Shown here: piece by piece, positions 1 through 7,264 of the stretch
How the letters are laid out: each line of letters opens with the position of its first letter
Numbering within the stretch: position 1 is the first letter of the stretch
Assembly (NCBI GenBank): GCA_021786655.1
Contig: JAJYMU010000073.1
Location: forward strand, 1 to 15,290
Source of the DNA: Bacteroidota bacterium
Lineage (GTDB): Bacteria; Bacteroidota; Ignavibacteria; Ignavibacteriales; Melioribacteraceae
Length of the DNA stretch: 15,290 nucleotides
Direction: 5' to 3'
Translations under genes and position numbers: made by a program
The notes under the pieces: model-generated
What the model saw: the letters and a program-made list of their open reading frames with translations, nothing else
Told to the model about the DNA's origin: nothing
The model's database searches: none

Positions 1-1
1 T

Positions 2-811
2 AATCCTTCAACGATGCCGCGCTTCTTGCATACTGTTGATGCAGCATTAATTTCCGGCGCGTTTTTTATGGCTGGAATTGCAGCGTATTTGGTTTTAAAA
101 AACAAAGGCGGAGAAATTTCTAAGAAGGCTCTGAAACTTTCAATCATATTTGGTTTGATTGTTTCACTGCTCGAAGTTTTTCCATTTGGGCATGAACACG
201 GAAGGCAGGTAGCTGAAACTCAACCTGAAAAATTTGCGGCGATACAAGGTTTATACACTTCACAATCGGGTGCGCCGATAGCGTTATTTGCTGTGCCGCT
301 CGATCATCCGCCAACGTTAAAAGCACCTATTGAAATTCCCGGACTACTTAGCTGGCTGGCATTTGGAGACGTTCATGCAAAAGTTCAAGGCATTAATGAT
401 TTTCCAAAAGAAGAAGTGCCGCCGCTGTTTCTAACTTTTGTTTCCTATCATAACATGGTTCTACTCGGAATGTATTTTATTTTGGCGATGGCGATCGCAA
501 CATTCAAACTATATAAGAAGACTCTATGGGAAAGCAAAAAGTTTTTGAAATTACTCGTTTGGTCTATTCCGCTTCCGTTAATTGCTTGTCAGCTTGGATG
601 GATTGCGGCGGAAGTCGGACGGCAGCCGTGGATCGTTTACAAGTTAATGAAAACCAGCGACGCAGTTTCAATAACTGTTGGTGCCGGAGAAATTCTTTTC
701 TCAATTATTCTGTTTGGAATAATTTATATCATGCTCGGATCAATTCTTGTGTATCTGCTCGTGAGAAAAGTTAAACTTGGTCCGGATCCAATTCCAGCGA
801 AGGAGGTGTAA
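2..811 (+). CDS. cydA: Cytochrome bd quinol oxidase subunit I, C-terminal part (5' end outside window)
   Basis: This is the 3' portion of cydA. The reading frame is open from base 2 (NPSTMPRFLHTVDAALISG), so the internal ATG at 14 is not the start and the N-terminal haem-binding helices lie outside the window. CydA oxidises quinol at the periplasmic side of the inner membrane and, with CydB, reduces O2 with high affinity. Visible hallmarks are the helix after PRFLHTVDAA, the HGRQVAETQPEKFAA stretch that follows it, a quinol loop with no long insertion, and the GWIAAEVGRQPW motif near residue 200 of this fragment, which is diagnostic for the family. At least four hydrophobic helices are present. 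The stop lies 2 nt before the cydB start, and the cydB ribosome site AGGAGG lies inside the last cydA codons, so the two genes are translationally coupled. The identification is firm. Confidence 0.96.
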   Translation, partial: NPSTMPRFLHTVDAALISGAFFMAGIAAYLVLKNKGGEISKKALKLSIIFGLIVSLLEVFPFGHEHGRQVAETQPEKFAAIQGLYTSQSGAPIALFAVPLDHPPTLKAPIEIPGLLSWLAFGDVHAKVQGINDFPKEEVPPLFLTFVSYHNMVLLGMYFILAMAIATFKLYKKTLWESKKFLKLLVWSIPLPLIACQLGWIAAEVGRQPWIVYKLMKTSDAVSITVGAGEILFSIILFGIIYIMLGSILVYLLVRKVKLGPDPIPAKEV

Positions 812-813
812 TC

Positions 814-1842
814 ATGATCGATCTAAATTTAATTTGGTTTTTATTAGTTGGTGTTCTGATTGTAGGTTATGCAATCCTCGACGGATTCGATCTCGGCGTT
901 GGAGTTCTGCACCTTTTCACAAAAAATGAAAATGAAAAAAGAGTCAATGTAAATGCAATTGGTCCGGTGTGGGATGGAAACGAAGTGTGGCTGTTGACCG
1001 GCGGAGGTGCTTTGTTTGCCGCATTTCCAATTGTTTATGCTACCGTGTTCAGCGGATTCTATTTAGCGTTCATGCTTTTGTTAACAGCACTGATATTCCG
1101 CGCAGTGTCGTTTGAGTTCAGAAAATATTCCGAGTCGGCTCAATCAAAAAAATATTGGGATCTCGCTTTCGGACTGGGAAGTTTAGTTCCGGCTCTCCTG
1201 TTCGGCGTCGCAATCGGAAATATTTTGCGCGGACTGCCGGTTCAATTGAAGGATGGAAAAGTGATTTCATCAATTTCATTTCTGGGTTTGTTGAATCCGT
1301 ATTCACTGCTGGTTGGCGTTCTGAGTTTAGTTCTTTTCACCATGCACGGTGCAGTTTACATGACAATGAAATCCGATGGAGTTCAACGCGAAAGAATGGT
1401 TAGATGGATTGACAAAACGTGGATTGCGTTTGTTGTTCTCTACGTTCTTGCGACGATATTGACATTCTTTGAAGGCGGATATTTGTTTGATGGACTTTTG
1501 AAGAATCCGATTTTTTGGCTCTTGTTTGTACTTTTGTTTGCATCCATTATCTATATACCAATTGCGGTCAAGTCCGGCAAATTCGGCGTCGCATTCTTGT
1601 CATCTTCGGTGATGATTGCTATGATGATTCTGTTAACGGCGCTTAGTTTGTTTCCACGATTGGTTCCGTCCAATATTGATTTAGCGAACAGCTTAACGAT
1701 CTATAACGCGTCATCATCTCAGAGAACGTTAACAACAATGCTGATCATTGCGCTGATAGGAATGCCGATTGTAGTCGCGTACACGATTTTCATGTATCGT
1801 GTTTTCAAAGGAAAGGTTATCATCACCAAAGATAGCTACTAA
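814..1842 (+). CDS. cydB: Cytochrome bd quinol oxidase subunit II
   Basis: CydB is the second membrane subunit of the bd oxidase and stabilises the haem cluster in CydA. The 342-residue product has the usual size. It shows the conserved N-terminal ILDGFDLGVG segment and GPVWDGNEVWLLTGGGALFAAFP, followed by about eight hydrophobic helices with short loops. The ATG at 814 is preceded by AGGAGG (801-806) at ideal spacing. It follows cydA by 2 nt, so this is a cydAB operon. No cydX-like small gene and no cydDC assembly ABC genes follow; two terminators come instead. Under family knowledge, expression would be expected under low oxygen, but no regulator site was recognised because the operon promoter is outside the window. 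Confidence 0.96.
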   Translation: MIDLNLIWFLLVGVLIVGYAILDGFDLGVGVLHLFTKNENEKRVNVNAIGPVWDGNEVWLLTGGGALFAAFPIVYATVFSGFYLAFMLLLTALIFRAVSFEFRKYSESAQSKKYWDLAFGLGSLVPALLFGVAIGNILRGLPVQLKDGKVISSISFLGLLNPYSLLVGVLSLVLFTMHGAVYMTMKSDGVQRERMVRWIDKTWIAFVVLYVLATILTFFEGGYLFDGLLKNPIFWLLFVLLFASIIYIPIAVKSGKFGVAFLSSSVMIAMMILLTALSLFPRLVPSNIDLANSLTIYNASSSQRTLTTMLIIALIGMPIVVAYTIFMYRVFKGKVIITKDSY

Positions 1843-1848
1843 ATGTAG

Positions 1849-1917
1849 GGATCGGTCTGCCCGCTTCGACTCGATGAGACTAATCGAATCGAGGCGAGTG
1901 ACCGATCCGTTTTTTTT
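1849..1917 (+). terminator. Intrinsic terminator 1 after cydB, built from a long imperfect palindrome
   Basis: The outer stem GGATCGGTC (1849-1857) pairs perfectly with GACCGATCC (1900-1908). An inner stem pairs 1862-1875 with 1888-1901 counted through the AATCGAATCGAGGCG arm, with 13 of 14 positions matched including one G-T. The loop is GAGACTA, and T8 (1910-1917) follows directly. It begins 7 nt after the cydB stop. The unusually long stem and the preceding TGTAGGG suggest that a dispersed palindromic repeat has been recruited as terminator. Confidence 0.85.
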
Positions 1918-1946
1918 AATTCAATATAGTATTGCAGTATTTTTCG

Positions 1947-1984
1947 ATAAACTCGGTTTCGTAAGGAATCGGGTTTATTTTTTT
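1947..1984 (+). terminator. Intrinsic terminator 2, tandem to the first
   Basis: Bases 1947-1960 pair with 1965-1978 across all 14 positions (11 Watson-Crick, 3 G-T wobbles) around a GTAA tetraloop, followed by a T7 run (1978-1984). It lies about 30 nt after the first terminator and 70 nt before the phosphatase gene. It either backs up cydB termination or acts as an attenuator in the leader of the next gene. Pairing is seen directly; the role is inferred. Confidence 0.75.
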
Positions 1985-2054
1985 GCGAAGTTGATTGTAA
2001 CGGAAGCCTTGCCGTAACTTTGTAACCGACATTTCAAACTTTTCAAGTGACTTA

Positions 2055-2825
2055 ATGATAAATAAAGTCGTCCAAATTTCAAAAATAGCCGGCGAAATTA
2101 TTCGCGAAGGATTCGGAAAAAACTTTTCCATCGAATACAAAACCAATCTTTCTAATCTTGTAACTGAGATCGATAAAAAATCGGAAGAAGCGATTATAAA
2201 TTTTGTGAAGAAAGAATTTCCAACGCACTCAGTGCTGGCAGAAGAGACCGGCTCTCACAAAGCAAGTTCAGAATATTTGTGGGTTGTGGATCCTCTAGAC
2301 GGCACTTCCAACTTTGCTCACGGCTTCCCGATTTTTTCCGTATCGATCGGCGTTCAAAAAAATAATGAAACCGTTTGCGGCGTTGTATATGACGTGATGA
2401 ACGACATTGTCTATTCATCAGAAAAGGGAAGCGGCTCTTTCCGTAACGGACAAAAGTTGCAAGTCAGCACAAACGATGATATTAGAAAAAGTATGATCGT
2501 TACCGGATTCCCATACAATGTTACGGAAAATCCCGATCATGTGTTCGAACGTTTCATCGCATTCTTGAAAACTGCGCGCGCGGTTAGACGGCTTGGCTCC
2601 GCCGCAATCGATTTTTGTTACGTCGCATCCGGCGTCTTCGACGGATTCTGGGAAGTGCATCTCAATCCATGGGACGTGTGCGCCGGTAAATTAATTGTTG
2701 AAGAAGCCGGCGGCTTAGTCACAAATTTTGCGGGAGAATCAACCGATATTTATTCGAAACAAATTTTAGCAACGAACGGGAAAGTGCATAAAAAAATGGT
2801 TGAGATTTTGCAGTTGAATAACTAA
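2055..2825 (+). CDS. Inositol monophosphatase family protein (SuhB-like)
   Basis: This is a 256-residue Mg2+-dependent phosphomonoesterase of the IMPase/FIG superfamily, cytosolic, of normal length. Metal and catalytic motifs are intact: LAEETG (E63/E64), DPLDGTSNF with D79 and D82, and WDVCAG with D207, followed by EEAGG. A 'VTEID..SE' segment at 37-44 precedes them, as is typical. Likely substrates are inositol-1-phosphate or related sugar phosphates; the family also includes histidinol-phosphatase and 3'-phosphoadenosine-phosphatase branches, and the sequence alone does not separate these with certainty. No strong ribosome site precedes the ATG. The gene is isolated: terminators lie upstream, and a secreted-protein gene begins 44 nt downstream. 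No defects were seen. Confidence 0.92.
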   Translation: MINKVVQISKIAGEIIREGFGKNFSIEYKTNLSNLVTEIDKKSEEAIINFVKKEFPTHSVLAEETGSHKASSEYLWVVDPLDGTSNFAHGFPIFSVSIGVQKNNETVCGVVYDVMNDIVYSSEKGSGSFRNGQKLQVSTNDDIRKSMIVTGFPYNVTENPDHVFERFIAFLKTARAVRRLGSAAIDFCYVASGVFDGFWEVHLNPWDVCAGKLIVEEAGGLVTNFAGESTDIYSKQILATNGKVHKKMVEILQLNN

Positions 2826-2869
2826 TTATTTTCTCTAGTTTTGAAACAAGAAAAGTTGGGGACGGGGAA

Positions 2870-3835
2870 ATGAAAAACATTAAAGTTTATATTATCATTT
2901 TTGTCTTACTTCTTTCAGCTAAGCTGTTTGCCCAGGTTAATCCTTCGCTGAATTATTACCCACTGCATATTGGGGATGAATGGCAGTACAAGGTCACTTA
3001 TTTTGATACATCACCTAATAATAGAATTTCTTATTTATCCAAAAGGGTTATCTCAGACACCATCTTGGCAAGTGGAAAAAGATATTTTCTTATAGAACAA
3101 CCACCATTCACTTATGATGAAATAAAAGTTTTAGAAAAAGCTTTCGTTAGAGTTGATAGTACGAATGGAGTCCTTTATAAACTTCCTTACGAAAACGGGA
3201 AAGAAGAAAAACTTGATAGCTTGTTTTGTACTGCCCGAGACTATTTTTTTAACGGTGACTTATACTGCGCTGATGTCTCTGTTAAAAATGTGTTTTCCCA
3301 ACCCGTTCTATCAAAAATTGTAACTGGCCGTACTTCCTCCAACTATGGTCTTTTCTGGCGTCAAGCTCTTGGGATTGGAATTTATTATCAGGAAAATTGG
3401 ATTGCAATAGTGACTGCAACTGGAAATAAATATGATTTGACTTACGCCAAAATCAACGGGGTAGAATATGGCCAGCTAGTTGATGTGGAGGATGAGAAAA
3501 ATCTTTTGCCTCAAGAATTTTCTCTTTCACAAAATTTTCCGAATCCGTTCAATCCTTCAACAACAATAAGATTTTCTGTTCCCAGCGTAGGGGCTGAACA
3601 TGTTCAGCCCTTACACGTTTTGCTGAAAGTTTATGATTTGTTGGGAAGAGAAATTGCAACACTTGTTAACGAAGAAAAAGCGCCGGGGAATTATGAAGTC
3701 ACGTTTAATGGAGAGTCTCGCCTCGGCGAGTCTTTACCGAGTGGTGTTTATTTTTATAGACTTCAAGCGAGAAATTATTCATTGGGCGCAGAACAAGGTT
3801 TTAGTGCAACCAAGAAAATGATTTATCTGAAATAA
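2870..3835 (+). CDS. Secreted protein of unknown function with T9SS C-terminal sorting domain
   Basis: The 321-residue product begins with a clear signal peptide (MKNIKVYIIIFVLLLSAKLFAQ, cleavage after about residue 22). Residues 25-200 form a beta-rich body starting NYYPLHIGDEWQYKV, a style common in uncharacterised exported proteins of this lineage; I assign no function. Residues from about 215 to the end are a type IX secretion sorting domain: SLSQNFPNPFNPSTTIRFSVP, LKVYDLLGREIATLVNEEKAPGNYEVTF, LPSGVYFYRLQA and a KKMIYLK end. T9SS cargo crosses the outer membrane and is usually cut and anchored after the sorting domain. The domain is expanded relative to the sorting tail at 8535: about 7 extra residues (SVGAEHVQPLH region) coded by a palindrome at 3587-3614, about 5 extra (GESRLGES), and an unusual SLGAEQG before the end. 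A GGGGA-type purine stretch precedes the ATG. Confidence 0.85.
   Translation: MKNIKVYIIIFVLLLSAKLFAQVNPSLNYYPLHIGDEWQYKVTYFDTSPNNRISYLSKRVISDTILASGKRYFLIEQPPFTYDEIKVLEKAFVRVDSTNGVLYKLPYENGKEEKLDSLFCTARDYFFNGDLYCADVSVKNVFSQPVLSKIVTGRTSSNYGLFWRQALGIGIYYQENWIAIVTATGNKYDLTYAKINGVEYGQLVDVEDEKNLLPQEFSLSQNFPNPFNPSTTIRFSVPSVGAEHVQPLHVLLKVYDLLGREIATLVNEEKAPGNYEVTFNGESRLGESLPSGVYFYRLQARNYSLGAEQGFSATKKMIYLK
3587..3614. repeat. 28-bp palindrome inside a T9SS sorting-domain coding sequence
   Basis: The left arm GTAGGGGCTGAACA and right arm TGTTCAGCCCTTAC are reverse complements at 13 of 14 positions, with the centre between 3600 and 3601. It is translated in frame as part of VGAEHVQPLH, between the 'RFSVP' strand and 'LKVYDLLG', where the other sorting domain in this window has a shorter loop. 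GTAGGG-type ends are reminiscent of dispersed bacterial palindromic repeats; family membership is from memory and untested. Confidence 0.7.
3713..3735. repeat. Second small palindrome / duplication in the same sorting domain
   Basis: CTCGCC and GGCGAG form a 6-bp inverted repeat around TC, flanked by two GAGTCT copies (an imperfect 15-nt-spaced duplication). It translates as GESRLGES, about 5 residues longer than the equivalent loop (DGSKL) in the sorting domain encoded at 8535. It could be a short tandem duplication or a remnant of a palindromic element. Confidence 0.4.
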
Positions 3836-3933
3836 CTTCGGAGCTGATTGGAAAAAAATTCGGAAAGATATCTGTTTGATGGAACTTTTGAACGGCACTA
3901 TCGTCGAAACAATCAGTAATTTACAATTTTGTC

Positions 3934-3963
3934 TTACTGTAAGTTAATTCACTATTGTATACC
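3934..3963 (+). promoter_or_regulatory. Possible promoter of the adaptor-ABC-permease operon
   Basis: TTACTG (3934-3939) and TATACC (3958-3963) are separated by 18 nt, and the -10-like box ends 35 nt before the GTG start. The gap 3836-3998 holds no gene. This is a weak consensus match only; Bacteroidota-type promoters differ from sigma70, so treat it as tentative. Confidence 0.25.
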
Positions 3964-3998
3964 TAGTATTTCTTTATTAACAAATTTTTGAGATTAAA

Positions 3999-5192
3999 GT
4001 GGAAACGAAAAACGCTGACCTTTCTTCACTTAAAATAAATAGAGACGAGAAACTGGAAAATCCGGAAAGAAAGAATCGTATCTACAAAATTGTAGGCGGT
4101 GTTGCCGTGGCGGTAGCTATCATTCTTGCACTTTACTTTGGTTGGAAATCTATAAGCCAGCAAGCCATTGAAGTAAAATTGACGTCGGTCGTTTTACAAT
4201 CTCCATCAGAATCAAATGCTGTGCTGACTGCAAGCGGATATGTTGTTGCCCAGAGAAAAGCAGCGGTTGCATCCAAGGGAATGGGAAGACTCGTTTATCT
4301 TGGTGTTGTTGAAGGCGACAAAGTTGTTAAAGATCAAATTATAGCGCGTCTTGAAGACAGCGACATTAAAGCGCAGCTCGAACAAGCCAAAGCAAATCAA
4401 AAATTAAGCGAAGCCGATTTGAAAGACGCTGAAAATAATTTTAATCGTCAGAAAGAATTATTGAAATCCGGTTCCACAACGAAGATGGAAGTTGATGCTG
4501 CTGAATCGAGATACAACCGAGTGCTGGCTTCGATTGACGTAGCTAAAGCGCAAGTTCTACAGGCGGAAGTTGCTTTGGAAAACACTCTCATACGCGCTCC
4601 GTTTAACGGAACCGTTCTAACAAAAAATGCAGATGTAGGAGAAGTTGTCGCACCGCTTGGTGCCGGTGCTAATGCTAAGGCGGCAGTTGTTACCATTGCC
4701 GATATGAATTCGCTGCAAGCAGAGATTGATGTTTCGGAATCCAACATTGAAAAAATTATTCTTAACCAAGATTGTGAGATTCGTCTCGATGCTTATCCGG
4801 ATAAAGCTTACCCGGGTTATGTTGCCAAGATTGTCCCTACTGCGGACCGATCGAAAGCAACTGTTATGGTAAAGGTTGGATTCAAAAATTACGATCAACG
4901 TGTTTTGCCGGAGATGAGCGCAAAGGTTGTCTTCCTTAACGAGACCACAAAGAAAGAAAAGATTGAGGATACAAAACAATTTCTGGTTGTTCCTTCAACA
5001 GCAGTTGCTAAAAGAAACGGTGCTTCGGTTGCATTTGTTGTTCGTGATGATAAAGCCGTTGAAGTTCCGATAGTTACGGGAAAAGATCTCGGCGGATATA
5101 CTGAAATCAAGTCGGGTTTGGTTGAGGGCGACAAAGTTATTGATCCGGTTAACGATAAAATTCAAGACGGAATAAAAGTAAGCGCGAAATGA
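3999..5192 (+). CDS. Periplasmic adaptor (membrane-fusion protein, HlyD/MacA-like)
   Basis: This 397-residue adaptor has a cytoplasmic N-tail (1-29), one membrane anchor (about 30-49, VGGVAVAVAIILALYFGW), a split biotinyl-lipoyl-like domain (VASKGMGRLVYLGVVEGDKV near 89-108 and LIRAPFNGTVLTKNADVGEVV near 197-217), an intervening coiled-coil hairpin rich in K/E/A/Q (about 120-190), then beta-barrel and membrane-proximal domains ending VEGDKVIDPVN. Such proteins bridge an inner-membrane pump to an outer-membrane channel. The start is a GTG: a TAA lies seven codons upstream in frame and no other standard start exists before the membrane anchor. It is the first gene of a four-gene cluster with an ABC ATPase and two FtsX-type permeases, so a MacAB-like exporter is more likely than an RND pump. 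No outer-membrane TolC-type gene is in the window. The substrate is unknown. Confidence 0.9.
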   Translation: METKNADLSSLKINRDEKLENPERKNRIYKIVGGVAVAVAIILALYFGWKSISQQAIEVKLTSVVLQSPSESNAVLTASGYVVAQRKAAVASKGMGRLVYLGVVEGDKVVKDQIIARLEDSDIKAQLEQAKANQKLSEADLKDAENNFNRQKELLKSGSTTKMEVDAAESRYNRVLASIDVAKAQVLQAEVALENTLIRAPFNGTVLTKNADVGEVVAPLGAGANAKAAVVTIADMNSLQAEIDVSESNIEKIILNQDCEIRLDAYPDKAYPGYVAKIVPTADRSKATVMVKVGFKNYDQRVLPEMSAKVVFLNETTKKEKIEDTKQFLVVPSTAVAKRNGASVAFVVRDDKAVEVPIVTGKDLGGYTEIKSGLVEGDKVIDPVNDKIQDGIKVSAK

Positions 5193-5292
5193 AAAGACGC
5201 TCACTACATCGCTTCATTAATTAGAAAGCATTTAAGAAAGTGATCGCAGAAAAATCTCATTCGGCTTCCAAAACTTTTTGTGAGGAGAAAGT

Positions 5293-5979
5293 ATGTCAGA
5301 AATTATTCAAATAAAAAATGTATCCAAATCGTATTGGAGAAATAGTTTGGAAATTCCGGTGCTGCATAACATCACGCTTGGTGTTGAAGAAGGGGAATTC
5401 CTTGCGCTGATGGGTCCTTCCGGTTCCGGAAAAACTACACTCTTAAATTTAATTGCCGGAATTGACAGACCATCCAGAGGCGAGTTATCTGTCGCCGGAA
5501 CAGACATCGCAAAACTTGGTGAATCCGCTCTTGCAAAATGGCGTTCATCGAACGTTGGGTTTGTTTTTCAATTTTATAATCTTCTTCCCGTACTTACGGC
5601 GTACGAGAACGTTGAGCTTCCGCTATTACTAACCAAGCTTTCGAAATCGGAAAAGAAAAAACATGTTGAGGCAGCACTTAACATTGTTGGTCTCGGCGAT
5701 AGAATGAAGCATTATCCAAAACAGCTTTCCGGCGGACAGGAACAGCGTGTTGCTATTGCGCGTGCTATCGTTACCGACCCTGTTATACTTGTTGCAGATG
5801 AACCGACCGGCGACCTTGACAAAAACTCCGCTCAAGAAATTCTCACTCTCATGGAGAGATTGAACAAAGAATTTAAAAAGACTATCGTAATGGTAACTCA
5901 CGATCAGCATGCGGCAGAAAGAGCGTCGCGTCTGCTTCATCTTGACAAAGGCGATTTATCCGCCAACGGTAAAGGTTGA
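5293..5979 (+). CDS. ABC transporter ATP-binding protein (MacB/LolD-type)
   Basis: This 228-residue stand-alone ATPase belongs to the class that drives FtsX/MacB-type permeases. Motifs in order: Walker A GPSGSGKTT (41-49), Q-loop Q93 in FVFQFYNLLPVLTAYENVELPL, signature LSGGQEQRVAIARA (145-158), Walker B ILVADE with catalytic E170, D-loop GDLD, and switch H203 in MVTHD. The 'FQFYNLLPVLTAYENVELP' segment is characteristic of the LolD/MacB subfamily. GAGGAG (5282-5287) sits just before the ATG. It follows the adaptor by 100 nt with no clear terminator and precedes the first permease by 13 nt. The pump is therefore likely mechanotransmission-type: ATP binding moves periplasmic permease domains rather than passing substrate through the membrane. 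All catalytic residues are present. Confidence 0.95.
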   Translation: MSEIIQIKNVSKSYWRNSLEIPVLHNITLGVEEGEFLALMGPSGSGKTTLLNLIAGIDRPSRGELSVAGTDIAKLGESALAKWRSSNVGFVFQFYNLLPVLTAYENVELPLLLTKLSKSEKKKHVEAALNIVGLGDRMKHYPKQLSGGQEQRVAIARAIVTDPVILVADEPTGDLDKNSAQEILTLMERLNKEFKKTIVMVTHDQHAAERASRLLHLDKGDLSANGKG

Positions 5980-5992
5980 GCGAGGTGACGCT

Positions 5993-7153
5993 ATGAAAAT
6001 TTTCAAATTAATTTTTAAGAATGCGCTTCGTCATAAACTCAGAACAACTCTAACAATCCTTGGTATTTCTATAGCGGTAATTGCTTTCGGTTTGTTGAGA
6101 ACAGTGGTTTCGGCTTGGTATGTAGGTGTTGACGCTGCGTCTGCCAATAGGTTAATTACACGCCAGGCGGTTTCGTTTATTTTCCCGTTGCCGTTATCAT
6201 ACAAAGACAAAATAGAAAAAATTCCTGGCGTAACTGATGTTTCTTATGCAAATTGGTTTGGTGGAGTTTATAAAGATAAGAACCAGTTCTTCTCAAGAAT
6301 GGCAGTCGATCCCGAAACTTATTTTGACGTTGTTCCGGAATTTGTTGTACCGTCTCAAGAGTTGGAGAATTTTAAGAAAGAAAGAAATTCATGCATCATC
6401 GGCGCAGACATTGCAAAGCTATACAAACTCAAGGTTGGCGATCAAATGTCTCTCGAGGGAGATATTTATCCAGGCACTTGGGATTTTGTTATCGCGGGAA
6501 TTTATCAACCCAAGTTTAAAACCACCGATGCGATGCAGATGCTTTTCCATTGGGATTATGTGAACGAGCGAATGAAAGTTGAAATGCCCGGAAGAGAAAA
6601 TCAAGTTGGATGGTACGTTGTTCAGGTTGGCGATCCGTCAAAGTCGGCACAGATTTCTTCTCAGATAGATGCTTTGTTCAAGAATTCGCCTGATGAAACT
6701 AAGACTGAAACGGAACGTGCATTTACGCAAGGTTTTATTTCCGCTTACGGCTCTATCATTACGTCTATGAATGTAATGTCTTGGGCGATTGTTGGGATAA
6801 TTCTTTTGGTGCTTGGCAATACAATGGTTATGGCGGCAAGAGAAAGAACACGCGAGTATGCCGTGCTCAAGACGCTTGGTTTTTCAGCTAAGCATATTGT
6901 CGGATTGATATTTGGTGAATCGATGTTTATATCATTTCTTGGCGGTGGAATTGGATTGCTTCTAACTTTTCCAATTGTTGCCGGTTTTTCTCAGGTTATT
7001 CCAAAAGGAATTTTCCCTGTATTCGAAATAGAGACTATTACTGTTGTTCTTTCGGTTGGTGCTGCGTTGTTGATTGGTGTGCTCGCATCTATTTTCCCGA
7101 TTCAAAGGGCACTGGGTACAAAGATAGTTGATGGATTCAGATTTGTTGGATAG
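5993..7153 (+). CDS. ABC transporter permease 1 (FtsX/MacB-like)
   Basis: The ATG at 5993 is chosen because GAGGTG precedes it and the product then starts MKIFKLIFKNALRHKLRTTLTILGISIAV, the standard N-terminus of this family; the frame is open further upstream but would overlap the ATPase gene. The 386-residue protein has a first helix (about 20-42), a large extracytoplasmic MacB_PCD-like domain (about 45-255), then three C-terminal helices forming the FtsX domain, with the family phrase ARERTREYAVLKTLGFS near the cytoplasmic loop. It probably forms a heterodimer with the product of the gene at 7265, served by the shared ATPase. Export of hydrophobic molecules, lipoproteins or peptides are all possible; no substrate clue is present. 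Confidence 0.92.
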   Translation: MKIFKLIFKNALRHKLRTTLTILGISIAVIAFGLLRTVVSAWYVGVDAASANRLITRQAVSFIFPLPLSYKDKIEKIPGVTDVSYANWFGGVYKDKNQFFSRMAVDPETYFDVVPEFVVPSQELENFKKERNSCIIGADIAKLYKLKVGDQMSLEGDIYPGTWDFVIAGIYQPKFKTTDAMQMLFHWDYVNERMKVEMPGRENQVGWYVVQVGDPSKSAQISSQIDALFKNSPDETKTETERAFTQGFISAYGSIITSMNVMSWAIVGIILLVLGNTMVMAARERTREYAVLKTLGFSAKHIVGLIFGESMFISFLGGGIGLLLTFPIVAGFSQVIPKGIFPVFEIETITVVLSVGAALLIGVLASIFPIQRALGTKIVDGFRFVG

Positions 7154-7159
7154 TAAATA

Positions 7160-7244
7160 CTGAAGGAGCGTAGCGACTGTCCAAAGGACTCCTTTGGAGA
7201 AGTATCTCCAAATTGTGTGTATGGAGATTCTTCACTTCGTTCAG
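7160..7244. repeat. Composite palindromic repeat between the two permease genes
   Basis: The 111-nt gap inside the operon is filled almost entirely by inverted repeats. AAGTATCTCC (7200-7209) pairs at 9 of 10 positions with GGAGATTCTT (7223-7232). CTGAA (7160-7164) pairs with TTCAG (7240-7244). In the left arm sits a separate perfect palindrome, 7179-7199 (see next entry). The layout suggests one repeat inserted within another. It could fold in the mRNA and affect translation of the second permease, but no T-run follows, so it is not a typical terminator. Confidence 0.6.
7179..7199. repeat. 21-bp palindromic repeat, copy 1
   Basis: Read on the minus strand this is CTCC-A-AAGGAGTCCTT-T-GGAC. 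Positions 2-20 form a perfect 9+1+9 palindrome. A second copy at 14414-14434 differs at two positions only, and these pair with each other, so the palindrome is kept. Confidence 0.7.
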
Positions 7245-7264
7245 AATTTAAGTAGAGGATGAAA

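Noticed and set aside
3940..3951. AAGTTAATTCAC shared between about 3940 and 14519 as a regulator-binding motif
   Set aside because: A single 12-mer AT-rich match with different flanks and contexts (one upstream of the exporter, one in the repeat-rich gap) is not enough to claim a site.
3836..3998. Hidden gene or remnant in the gap before the adaptor gene
   Set aside because: No frame longer than a few dozen codons with protein-like content was seen; only a weak promoter match was retained.
5909..5992. Longer start for permease 1 overlapping the ATPase gene
   Set aside because: The extension would overlap the ATPase by 71 nt and is charged and unlike the family; the ATG at 5993 has a GAGGTG ribosome site and a standard N-terminus.
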